Positions 1 to 5,807 of a stretch of DNA of 6,651 nucleotides are shown piece after piece. Positions within the stretch are counted from its first letter, which is position 1; every line of letters starts with the position of its first letter. This DNA is from Deltaproteobacteria bacterium (GTDB lineage Bacteria; Desulfobacterota; DSM-4660; Desulfatiglandales; Desulfatiglandaceae). The stretch is from positions 1 through 6,651 of the forward strand of contig JAFDJF010000132.1 in NCBI GenBank assembly GCA_019307645.1, given 5' to 3'. Below the pieces are notes generated by a model. That model did not search any database. It was not told where the DNA came from and saw only the letters and a list, made by a program, of their open reading frames with translations. Made by a program: the position numbers and the translations under genes.

Positions 1-2
1 AG

Positions 3-950
3 GCCATCGGCAGGTACTGCTATGAGGTTTCCCATAATCAGGATTCGCCATGTTCAGGAGAAAACCATCCCTGCCCGCTTATCAAAACCCTCAAGACCCA
101 GAAGCCTACCAGCAGGACACATGTTCATGTGGATGAGAAAAACAAAGAGGTTTTTTATTCAGTGACCTGCTACCCACTGGTTGAAAAAGGCGAGATGGCG
201 GCGGTGATAGAGATTTGGAGAGATATTACAAAGGATATTAATTTGCAGAGGCTTATGATGCATCAGGAAAAGCTGGCGTCCATTGGGCGGTTGGCCGCAG
301 GTGTTGCCCATGAAATCAATAATCCCATGACTACCATCCTCACGAGCGCCATGCTGATCCAGGAGGAAATGGATCCTGAGGACCCAAACTATGAGGAACT
401 GCAAATTATTGCCGATGAAACCAAGCGTTGCAGCAGGATCGTAAAAAGTCTTCTTGACTTTGCCCGCCATTCCAAACCTTCAATAGTAGAATACAGTGTC
501 AACGATATTGTTCGGGAGAGTATTACACTTACCAGAAAACAGGCAACGTTTAATGATGTGACCCTGGAGGAAAAGTTCTGTGAAGATCTGCCGCTCATCC
601 ATGTGGATAAGGATCAGATCGAGCAGGCTGTGATTAACCTTTCTCAAAATGCCATTGAAGCAACTGAGCCCGGAGGGGTGGTTTCTTTTACGACTCGACA
701 TGGTTCCAAAGAAGGAACCGTAGAAATTGTGGTCAGCGACACCGGGAAGGGCATTCAAAAAGAAGACTTGCGCAAGATATTTGAGCCTTTTTATACGACA
801 AAGGAAAGTGGCACCGGTCTGGGCATGGCAATCACGCTGGGTCATATCCATCAGCATGGGGGGATAATCAACGTAGACAGCAAGCCGGGTCATGGAACCA
901 CTTTCATCGTGAGATTGCCCATAAAGAAAGAGGGCGAAAATGATCAATGA
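3..950 (+). CDS. PAS sensor histidine kinase (HPK4/NtrB-like), 5' truncated by window edge
   Basis: Autophosphorylating sensor kinase, probably the cognate kinase of the overlapping sigma-54 regulator. The frame is open to the left edge, so the N terminus is missing; the GTG at 129 lies inside a PAS domain and is not the start. In the visible 315 residues, a PAS end (about 1-75) carries Cys6, Cys17 and Cys24 (CX10CX6C) with nearby His11 and His22. A HisKA domain follows, with H-box GVAHEINNP and phospho-acceptor His103 (codon 309-311). The HATPase domain has N-box NLSQNAIEA (from 212), G1 DTGKGI (from 246), F-box FEPFYTT and G2 GTGLGMAI (from 270). All catalytic boxes are intact. The HEINNP type of H-box is typical of kinases that pair with NtrC-class regulators. 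No membrane segment is seen in the visible part; whether the missing part has one is unknown. The signal sensed is not known; the Cys/His set suggests redox or metal (inference). Confidence 0.95.
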   Translation, partial: AIGRYCYEVSHNQDSPCSGENHPCPLIKTLKTQKPTSRTHVHVDEKNKEVFYSVTCYPLVEKGEMAAVIEIWRDITKDINLQRLMMHQEKLASIGRLAAGVAHEINNPMTTILTSAMLIQEEMDPEDPNYEELQIIADETKRCSRIVKSLLDFARHSKPSIVEYSVNDIVRESITLTRKQATFNDVTLEEKFCEDLPLIHVDKDQIEQAVINLSQNAIEATEPGGVVSFTTRHGSKEGTVEIVVSDTGKGIQKEDLRKIFEPFYTTKESGTGLGMAITLGHIHQHGGIINVDSKPGHGTTFIVRLPIKKEGENDQ

Positions 951-2355
951 TATCCCTCGCGTCCTGATCGTTGATGATGAATTGAAAATTTGCCAGAACT
1001 GTTTAAAAATATTGTCAAAAACAGAATGTGAGGTTGATTATGCTTTGAACGGCTATGATGCCCTGAAGATGATGGATTCAGAGCCGTTTGACGTTGTCAT
1101 CACTGACTTGAAAATGACCAGCATGGGGGGCATGGAACTCCTCAGTAGGATCAATAAAGAATACCCCGACACACTGGTTATTGTAATTACGGGGTATTCC
1201 TCAGTTTCTTCTGCGGTCGAAGTAATGAAGACCGGCGCCTTTGACTACCTTCCAAAGCCGTTTACCCCCGATGAGTTGCGAGGTGTAGTCCATCAAGCCC
1301 TCTTCGAAAGAGAACTCCGGATTCAGAACAGGAAATTAAGCAGTTCAAAAGTGGGCTTTGCCAAAGTTTCTCATCAACTTGTTGGAAGCAGCCCCAAGAT
1401 AGAAAGTGTCATCAATATGGTCCAAAAAGTAGCGCCCACAGATTCCACTGTTTTGATCTATGGTGAAAGCGGAACAGGCAAGGAATTGATAGCACGAGCC
1501 ATACATGCCAACAGCAAGAGGAAGGACCAGGTCTTCTTTGCGGTTGATTGCGGGACACTGTCGGATAACCTGCTTGAGAGCGAATTGTTTGGCCATGTGA
1601 AAGGGGCCTTCACCAGTGCATACCGGGACAAAAAGGGTATATTCAAACTGGGGCATAAAGGGACGGTCTTTCTGGATGAGATAAGTAATGTCAGTACTGA
1701 AGTTCAGGGAAAACTTCTTCGGTTTCTTGAGGCCCGTGAGTTCCTGCCCATTGGTGATACCAAGGCCCAGAGTGTAGATGTCCGTTTAATTTTTTCCACA
1801 AATCGTGATCTCAAAGAAATGGTCGCCGAGGGTGCTTTCAGAGAAGATTTTTATTATCGAATTCTTGTGTATCCCATCAACATCCCGCCATTGAGGGAAA
1901 GAAAGATGGATGTTTTGCCCATCGCCTATCATTTTCTGAAGCAGTTTAATAATAGTATGGGGAAAAATATCACGGGATTCAGGGATGAGGCCATTAACAG
2001 GCTTACGGAATATGACTGGCCGGGAAACGTCCGGCAGTTGAGAAATGCGATTGAGAGAGCGGTTATCTTGTGCGAAAAGGAGCAGGTAAGCCTCAGAGAA
2101 CTTCCTCTCCTGGATGACGTGGAACAACTGATGGAATACACCCCTTCAACCAACGAGGAATTGAAGCGGTTGAAAAAAGAGATCCGACAAAAAGCAGTAA
2201 ACAAGGTAGAAAGGAATTTTATCCTTAATGCATTAATGCAAAATGACTGGAACGTGACACGGGCGGCTGAAAAGGTGGGCCTGCAAAGGACCAATTTTCA
2301 GAATCTTATGAAAAAACACTCTATCATACGACCAAAAAACATTAAGGCAACGTAG
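940..2355 (+). CDS. NtrC-family sigma-54-dependent response regulator
   Basis: Phosphorylation-dependent transcription activator that would use ATP hydrolysis to open sigma-54 promoters. The 471 residues are normal for the family. The receiver domain (about 5-120) has Asp12/Asp13, phospho-acceptor Asp56, Thr84 and Lys106. The AAA+ domain (about 147-385) has Walker A GESGTGKE (175-182), the sigma-54 contact loop GAFTSA (222-227; the usual form is GAFTGA), Walker B LDE (245-247), the arginine-finger region FREDFYYR and WPGNVRQL. A Fis-type helix-turn-helix lies at the C terminus (about 435-460, NVTRAAEKVGLQRTNFQ). The ATG overlaps the last 11 bases of the kinase gene, with AGGG at 931-934 as ribosome binding site, so the two are translationally coupled. 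Plausible targets are the -24/-12 sites at 2882-2897 and 6512-6527; the operator is unknown. Its only odd point is Ser in place of Gly in the GAFTGA loop. Confidence 0.97.
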   Translation: MINDIPRVLIVDDELKICQNCLKILSKTECEVDYALNGYDALKMMDSEPFDVVITDLKMTSMGGMELLSRINKEYPDTLVIVITGYSSVSSAVEVMKTGAFDYLPKPFTPDELRGVVHQALFERELRIQNRKLSSSKVGFAKVSHQLVGSSPKIESVINMVQKVAPTDSTVLIYGESGTGKELIARAIHANSKRKDQVFFAVDCGTLSDNLLESELFGHVKGAFTSAYRDKKGIFKLGHKGTVFLDEISNVSTEVQGKLLRFLEAREFLPIGDTKAQSVDVRLIFSTNRDLKEMVAEGAFREDFYYRILVYPINIPPLRERKMDVLPIAYHFLKQFNNSMGKNITGFRDEAINRLTEYDWPGNVRQLRNAIERAVILCEKEQVSLRELPLLDDVEQLMEYTPSTNEELKRLKKEIRQKAVNKVERNFILNALMQNDWNVTRAAEKVGLQRTNFQNLMKKHSIIRPKNIKAT

Positions 2356-2360
2356 GATAA

Positions 2361-2391
2361 AGTTCAACTCAGGTTCAAGGTTCACGGTTCA
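2361..2391. repeat. Heptamer tandem repeat of the GGTTCA(A/C) type
   Basis: GGTTCA recurs with a 7-base period at 2372-2377, 2379-2384 and 2386-2391, with a diverged copy AGTTCAA at 2361-2367. It directly follows the regulator's stop codon. No function can be assigned; it is a short simple repeat at the edge of the repeat patchwork. Confidence 0.7.
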
Positions 2392-2409
2392 GAGCCTGCC
2401 CTGCCCGCC

Positions 2410-2453
2410 CTGGCGCGACACCCCGGTGGGATGCGCGACACCGGGTAAGCCAG
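2410..2453. repeat. GC-rich nested inverted repeat with internal direct repeat
   Basis: CCCGGTG (2422-2428) and CACCGGG (2439-2445) are exact inverted copies around a 10-base loop. They are flanked by an outer pair, CTGGC (2410-2414) and GCCAG (2449-2453). The decamer GCGCGACACC occurs twice, at 2413-2422 and 2433-2442. The hairpin could stop or slow transcription leaving the kinase-regulator operon, but no T run follows, so it is not called as an intrinsic terminator. Confidence 0.6.
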
Positions 2454-2520
2454 GTCTGGGCCAGGGGCGCGACTGAACGCAATCTGAAATGTCTCAATTT
2501 AGCCAGGTCTGGGCCAGGGG
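2448..2520. repeat. 20-bp exact direct repeat, two copies
   Basis: The same 20 bases, beginning AGCCAGGTCT and ending GGGCCAGGGG, occur at 2448-2467 and 2501-2520, with start points 53 bases apart. Each copy contains a small inverted repeat, CCAG-GT-CTGG. Exact identity over 20 bases suggests recent duplication or a dispersed intergenic repeat family. Confidence 0.85.
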
Positions 2521-2596
2521 TTTGTGCACCAAGCGTGATTCTGGAACGGGTGGAGAGCAATGAAGATTGAGCATTTTTAAAAGGTCTCTCTACAAT

Positions 2597-2617
2597 AATA
2601 TACCCTGTATATTTTTT
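2597..2617 (+). terminator. Weak AT-rich stem-loop followed by T run
   Basis: AATATAC (2597-2603) and GTATATT (2607-2613) pair around a 3-base loop, and six Ts lie at 2612-2617. The stem holds only one G-C pair, so it would be a poor terminator. It is listed because it is the only T-tailed hairpin seen after the kinase-regulator operon. Confidence 0.3.
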
Positions 2618-2703
2618 GTATACGGCCCAGGGTTTTGCAATAAAAACGCGGACATCTATCATTCATCAGTTCCCTCCCCACATAAACTGGCCTATTCTCA
2701 TCA

Positions 2704-2721
2704 ATAATATCAGGATATTAT
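2704..2721. promoter_or_regulatory. Inverted repeat, candidate activator (enhancer) site
   Basis: ATAATATC and GATATTAT are perfect inverted copies separated by two bases (AG). The site lies about 160-180 bases upstream of the -24 element at 2883-2884, the distance at which sigma-54 activators commonly bind. A dimeric Fis-type DNA-binding domain like that of the adjacent regulator would recognise such a dyad. The link to that regulator is inference; AT-rich dyads also arise by chance. Confidence 0.4.
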
Positions 2722-2881
2722 AAAGACTTCACCTCGTTGATTGCGTTCAAATATCTTTAAATCAAAACAGGTATCTTCCAATCATATTGCTGTATTTATT
2801 TTTCATACACATGCTTTTCTGCAAAGCCATCTACGATAAAAAACAAAGTAAATTCAAATAGGTAAGTCTATCCATATCCTT

Positions 2882-2897
2882 CGGCACGCATCTTGCT
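2882..2897 (+). promoter_or_regulatory. Sigma-54 (-24/-12) promoter of the double-receiver gene
   Basis: The sequence CGGCACG-CATC-TTGCT matches the sigma-54 consensus TGGCACG-N4-TTGCA/T at all but the first base. The invariant GG (2883-2884) and GC (2895-2896) are separated by exactly 10 bases. Transcription would start near 2908, giving a leader of about 40 bases before the ATG at 2948. A sigma-54 activator is encoded directly upstream, so control by that protein is likely (inference). Confidence 0.85.
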
Positions 2898-2913
2898 TAA
2901 TTTTTTGATTAAG
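2896..2913. promoter_or_regulatory. Inverted repeat over the predicted transcription start
   Basis: CTTAAT (2896-2901) and ATTAAG (2908-2913) are perfect inverted copies with a 6-base spacer, covering the region from the -12 element to the predicted start. It could be a repressor site or simply melting-prone AT-rich DNA. No regulator is recognised for it. Confidence 0.25.
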
Positions 2914-2947
2914 TATTGTATCGTTTTTTTTCGAACAGGGAGAGAAA

Positions 2948-4126
2948 ATGGAAAAGGCGCTGAAAATTCTTGTGGTTGACGATGAAATTAGGATTTGCCG
3001 GAATGTGGAGAAGATTCTGAGAAAGAACGACTATGAGGTGACGCATGCTCAGAGTGCCAGAGAGGCCCTGGAAAAACTGTCCAGAGATTCTTTTTCCCTT
3101 CTAATTTCCGATATTGTAATGCCTGAGATGGACGGACTTGAGCTGCTGAAACTTACAAAAGAGCAGTGGCCGCTTACTAAAGTGATGATGATGACGGCCT
3201 ACGCTTCCACAGACACTGCCATGAAGGCGATTCAACTGGGTGCTGAAGACTATGTCCCAAAGCCTTTTACCCCGAACGGGCTAAGATCCAAAGTTGAAAA
3301 TGTTTTGATATCCGAATCAGTTGTGGACCTCCAAAAGGCTGAAGAAAATAAAGGCCTGGGGGGCAAAACAGACATTGGCATGCCGGGTGTGGAAAGGTCA
3401 TTGTCGCCAGATATGGCAAGCTATTGCCCTATTGGAGAGATGACCTGTGATATTTTTAAAAAACTTGGTAATACCTGTAAGGGCGGAACCAAGACCGGCG
3501 AGTGTCCACAGAAAAAGGCAAAGGAAAAGAAAGCGGCCAAAGGACAACTGGCCTTTGACGCGAAAATCCTTATCGGAATCGACCAGCCTTTCAGATATGA
3601 AGAGGTGGTTTCCGTAACCGGCCCGGAATATGTAAAGAACCTTCAGCGAGAAGGTGTCTCGTTCGTCCCTTATGAGGAGTTAAAGAAAAATGTTGCACGA
3701 ATGATGTCAGGACATGCCGGGGATGAATCGGGAGATCAGGTAGTAATTCAGATATCTGCAAGAAAAGACGTCCTTGTTATCGACGATGAAGTGGCTGTTA
3801 ATAACAATATCAGAAAGATCCTCGTAAAGAAGGGCTACCATGTTGAACAGGCTATTACAAAAGACGAGGCCCTTCAGAAGATTGAAGAGAGGGCATATCC
3901 GTTGATTCTTCTGGATTTGCGGATTCCGGGTGTAAAAGGCCTGGAACTTCTGGAGACCATTCGCGACAGGAGACCGGACACCAAAGTCATCATCGTTACG
4001 GGCTATGCCAATATCGAGACAGCCGTCGAAACTGCCAAGCTTGGCGCCATTGATTTCCTGTCCAAGCCGTTTACTCCCAATGAAATTCGCACGGCAGCCG
4101 AAAACGCGCTCCAACTAGCCGCTTGA
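2948..4126 (+). CDS. Double-receiver (REC-Cys4-REC) response regulator without output domain
   Basis: A 392-residue signalling protein with a receiver domain at each end and no DNA-binding or enzymatic output domain. REC1 (about 5-120) has Asp11/Asp12, phospho-acceptor Asp55, Thr83 and Lys105. REC2 (about 273-390) has Asp279/Asp280, Asp323, Thr351 and Lys373. Both sites look competent for phosphorylation. Between them, residues 160-186 carry four cysteines (Cys160, 167, 177, 186; CX6CX9CX8C), followed by a Lys-rich stretch (189-198) and an unrecognised segment of about 70 residues. The cysteines could bind Zn or Fe-S or act as a thiol switch (inference). AGGGAGAG at 2937-2944 is the ribosome binding site. 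The gene is monocistronic, between a sigma-54 promoter and an intrinsic terminator. Likely role: phosphate sink, relay or protein-interaction regulator for the upstream kinase. REC1 and REC2 share the KPFTPN signature with each other, and the upstream regulator has the close form KPFTPD. Confidence 0.93.
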   Translation: MEKALKILVVDDEIRICRNVEKILRKNDYEVTHAQSAREALEKLSRDSFSLLISDIVMPEMDGLELLKLTKEQWPLTKVMMMTAYASTDTAMKAIQLGAEDYVPKPFTPNGLRSKVENVLISESVVDLQKAEENKGLGGKTDIGMPGVERSLSPDMASYCPIGEMTCDIFKKLGNTCKGGTKTGECPQKKAKEKKAAKGQLAFDAKILIGIDQPFRYEEVVSVTGPEYVKNLQREGVSFVPYEELKKNVARMMSGHAGDESGDQVVIQISARKDVLVIDDEVAVNNNIRKILVKKGYHVEQAITKDEALQKIEERAYPLILLDLRIPGVKGLELLETIRDRRPDTKVIIVTGYANIETAVETAKLGAIDFLSKPFTPNEIRTAAENALQLAA

Positions 4127-4178
4127 CAGACTGAACCTGGACAAAAAATAACTTGTTGAAAGTGCCTCTTATGTTTTC

Positions 4179-4208
4179 AAAAACCGGCCCATTTCCGAGC
4201 CGGTTTTT
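4179..4208 (+). terminator. Intrinsic terminator after the double-receiver gene
   Basis: AAAAACCGGC (4179-4188) and GCCGGTTTTT (4199-4208) are perfect inverted copies around a 10-base loop. The G/C core is followed by five Ts, then CC and four more Ts. It lies 52 bases after the stop codon. The A-rich left arm would let it work in both directions. It separates the signalling gene from the tmcD-tmcC unit. Confidence 0.9.
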
Positions 4209-4286
4209 CCTTTTGGATTAAATTCCCCTCTATGAAAATTGAGCCGTGATCCATTGTAAACAGGTAGGAATTAAGGAAAAGCGCCA

Positions 4287-4315
4287 TTGACATGCCTCTC
4301 TTGTTCTCATATACT
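4287..4315 (+). promoter_or_regulatory. Near-consensus sigma-70 promoter
   Basis: A perfect -35 box TTGACA (4287-4292), a 17-base spacer and a -10 box TATACT (4310-4315, five of six consensus bases). Transcription would start near 4322, giving an unusually long leader of about 210 bases before the tmcD-like ATG at 4534. It lies just after the preceding terminator, as expected for the promoter of the next unit. Confidence 0.75.
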
Positions 4316-4340
4316 TCCCCTCCAAATAAAAACTGATTTG

Positions 4341-4495
4341 TGAGCCAATTTCAAAATGTCCTATTTTGCCAATCTTAGCGTCGGGCTCAATCACGCCATG
4401 GCGTGATTAATCATCAAAATACTTAATGTTTTTCTGTGGTTAAAAATTCCCCTGGCTTGACCTTGACCAAACTGAAATGTTTTGAAACTGGCTCA
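4341..4495 (+). other. Long-range inverted repeat; possible structured leader RNA of the tmcD-tmcC unit
   Basis: TGAGCCAATTTCAAAA (4341-4356) is the reverse complement of TTTTGAAACTGGCTCA (4480-4495) except for one base (4348 against 4488). In RNA the helix extends by two G-U pairs and one U-A pair to 4359/4477. It encloses the 20-base palindrome at 4389-4408. Bases 4352-4357 (CAAAAT) can instead pair locally with 4363-4368 (ATTTTG), so two exclusive folds are possible. The whole lies downstream of the predicted start near 4322 and ends 28 bases before the ribosome binding site. Alternatives are a 155-bp miniature inverted-repeat element, a small RNA gene, or chance in AT-rich DNA. No known riboswitch class is recognised. 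Confidence 0.45.
4389..4408. promoter_or_regulatory. Perfect 20-bp palindrome, candidate operator or hairpin
   Basis: AATCACGCCA is followed immediately by its exact reverse complement. A loop-free dyad of 10+10 is typical of a binding site for a dimeric repressor or activator; as RNA it would form a stable hairpin inside the leader. It lies about 70 bases after the predicted transcription start and 126 bases before the tmcD-like ATG. It does not fit the CRP/FNR pattern (TGTGA-N6-TCACA), and no regulator is assigned. Confidence 0.6.
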
Positions 4496-4533
4496 GGGTA
4501 TTAAATTATCTGAAATTGTGGTGAGGAGGCTAT

Positions 4534-5796
4534 ATGGTTGACTCAAAGAACTGGGACTGGGAAACCGGTGAAAAATCGATTGCGACAGAGGATTGGAAAA
4601 ACAGATTCGGGTGGGTTGAGGAGCCTTACGCAAGCCCGGACGGGGAAACGATCGCCGCGATTGTGAATATTGATGAAGGTGAATTCAGCGTGTGCGTTAA
4701 TGGTGAAATCTGGGAAGAAGTGTTTGAAAAAATATGGTTTCTCAGGTTTTCACCAGATGGCCGCCTGACTGCCCTGGTGTCGGATATGGGTGAGTGGACC
4801 GTGGCGGTAGACGGCGAACCCTGGGAAAATAAATTTGGCTATGTATGGAATACCAGGTTCAGCCCGGACGGCAAAAACATAGCTGTGGCTGTGCAGCAGG
4901 ACATGAAATATTGTGCAGCAATTAATGATGTCCCCTGGGATGAAACCTTTTCCAATATGACCGATTTGGCCCTGAGCCCCGACGGTAGCAAAACGGCAGC
5001 CGTGGTTCAGGTGAAGGATTTCGGTGAAGCAGAGGTCCACGAATTTCAAAAGGGTGCTTACACCGCTGCATTAGAAGGAAAGGCCTGGCATTCACGGTTT
5101 GTCAATATGTGGAACCCGGTGATCAGCCCGGACGGTGAAAACGTGGCGGCTGGTGTAAGACTCAACCTCTATGATCATACGATTGCGGTCAATGATGTTA
5201 CCTGGAATAAGATATTCAGCTGCGTGTGGGAGCCGGCATTTCATCCTAATCGACGGGCGGTTATAGCACCTGTGCGTGTGGAGGGGAAATGGGCGCTGGC
5301 AGAAGACGGCAATCTCATATGGGGCAGGTCATTTGTTCAACTGTGGCATCAGATGTACAGCCCGGACGGGAAAAAGATTGCGGCCATTGTTGCACCCAAA
5401 TTTGGTAAATGGACCGTAGCTGTTAATGGTTCGCCCTGGCCGGTGACATTCAACACGATGGTTACTGACGCGGTCTTCAGTCCGGACGGCAGCAGGATCG
5501 CAGCGCTTGGGAAAGAGGACGACACATGGCATATCGCTGTTGACGGCAAGGTCTGGAAAAACAAAGCTGAAATGGCATGGAAGCCGGTTTTCAATTCTGA
5601 CAACAGTCATGTGGCGGCCAGGATTGAAAAGCAGGGGAAATACACTTACGTCATAAATGACCGGTTATGGCCGCGGGAATGTGAAGCCGCCTGGGATCCG
5701 GTTTTCAGCCCGGATGGAGACAAGATCCTTCTGCGAACCATTGAGGACGGCAAATATTATCGACGTATTGTGCCTGTAACCGAACTTGCGAGCTAA
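4534..5796 (+). CDS. tmcD: TmcD-like Trp-rich tandem-repeat (WD40/PD40-like) protein
   Basis: Probable cytoplasmic subunit of a Tmc-type transmembrane redox complex; in Desulfovibrio, TmcD is described as a Trp-rich protein of unknown function. The 420 residues contain 24 Trp (5.7%) and no signal peptide, membrane segment or heme motif. Ten copies of a repeat built on F-SPDG-xxIAA-V, then W-T-V-A-V-N/D-G-x-P-W, then a distal W run through the whole chain. The Ser of SPDG, or its equivalent, is at 34, 73, 110, 148, 198, 237, 276, 316, 354 and 392. Copy 6 (HPNR) and copy 9 (NSDN) are degenerate, and copy 4 holds an insertion of about 12 residues. This pattern is expected of beta-propeller blades and suggests a scaffold or docking role (inference). 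GAGGAGG (4523-4529) is a strong ribosome binding site with a short 4-base spacer. The cytochrome b gene follows after 11 bases, so the two are one operon. The repeat reading is sure; the tmcD name rests on composition and neighbour. Confidence 0.85.
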   Translation: MVDSKNWDWETGEKSIATEDWKNRFGWVEEPYASPDGETIAAIVNIDEGEFSVCVNGEIWEEVFEKIWFLRFSPDGRLTALVSDMGEWTVAVDGEPWENKFGYVWNTRFSPDGKNIAVAVQQDMKYCAAINDVPWDETFSNMTDLALSPDGSKTAAVVQVKDFGEAEVHEFQKGAYTAALEGKAWHSRFVNMWNPVISPDGENVAAGVRLNLYDHTIAVNDVTWNKIFSCVWEPAFHPNRRAVIAPVRVEGKWALAEDGNLIWGRSFVQLWHQMYSPDGKKIAAIVAPKFGKWTVAVNGSPWPVTFNTMVTDAVFSPDGSRIAALGKEDDTWHIAVDGKVWKNKAEMAWKPVFNSDNSHVAARIEKQGKYTYVINDRLWPRECEAAWDPVFSPDGDKILLRTIEDGKYYRRIVPVTELAS

Positions 5797-5807
5797 AGGG
5801 GGAATAA

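Larger units (their letters stand above)
2356..2947. other. Intergenic region: repeat patchwork (left) and control region (right)
   Basis: This 592-base gap has no convincing gene. Bases 2361-2530 are GC-rich and made of short direct and inverted repeats. From about 2560 the DNA turns AT-rich and holds a weak stem-loop with a T run, an 18-bp inverted repeat, and a sigma-54 promoter in front of the double-receiver gene. The abrupt change in composition suggests that the left part is an inserted or expanded repeat unit, while the right part is the original regulatory region. Confidence 0.7.

Noticed and set aside
129..950. GTG at 129 as start of the histidine kinase
   Set aside because: The frame is open upstream to base 3 and encodes a convincing PAS segment with conserved-looking Cys and aromatic residues, so the true start lies left of the window.
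2375..2662. 95-residue minus-strand reading frame in the intergenic region
   Set aside because: Its second half is a translation of the GC-rich repeats, it has no recognisable domain, and it crosses the weak stem-loop. It is most likely spurious.
4453..4467. TGGCTTGACCTTGAC upstream of tmcD as a sigma-54 promoter
   Set aside because: With the required 10-base spacing from GG the -12 dinucleotide is AC, not GC, so the match fails.
4341..4495. Leader inverted repeat as a certain miniature transposable element
   Set aside because: No clear target-site duplication flanks it (ATTTG before, GGGTA after), and only one copy is seen, so it is kept as a possible leader structure.
4750..5610. Minus-strand frames opposite the tmcD-like gene
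   Set aside because: They are explained by the repeated SPDG/Trp coding pattern on the plus strand, which leaves long open frames on the complement.
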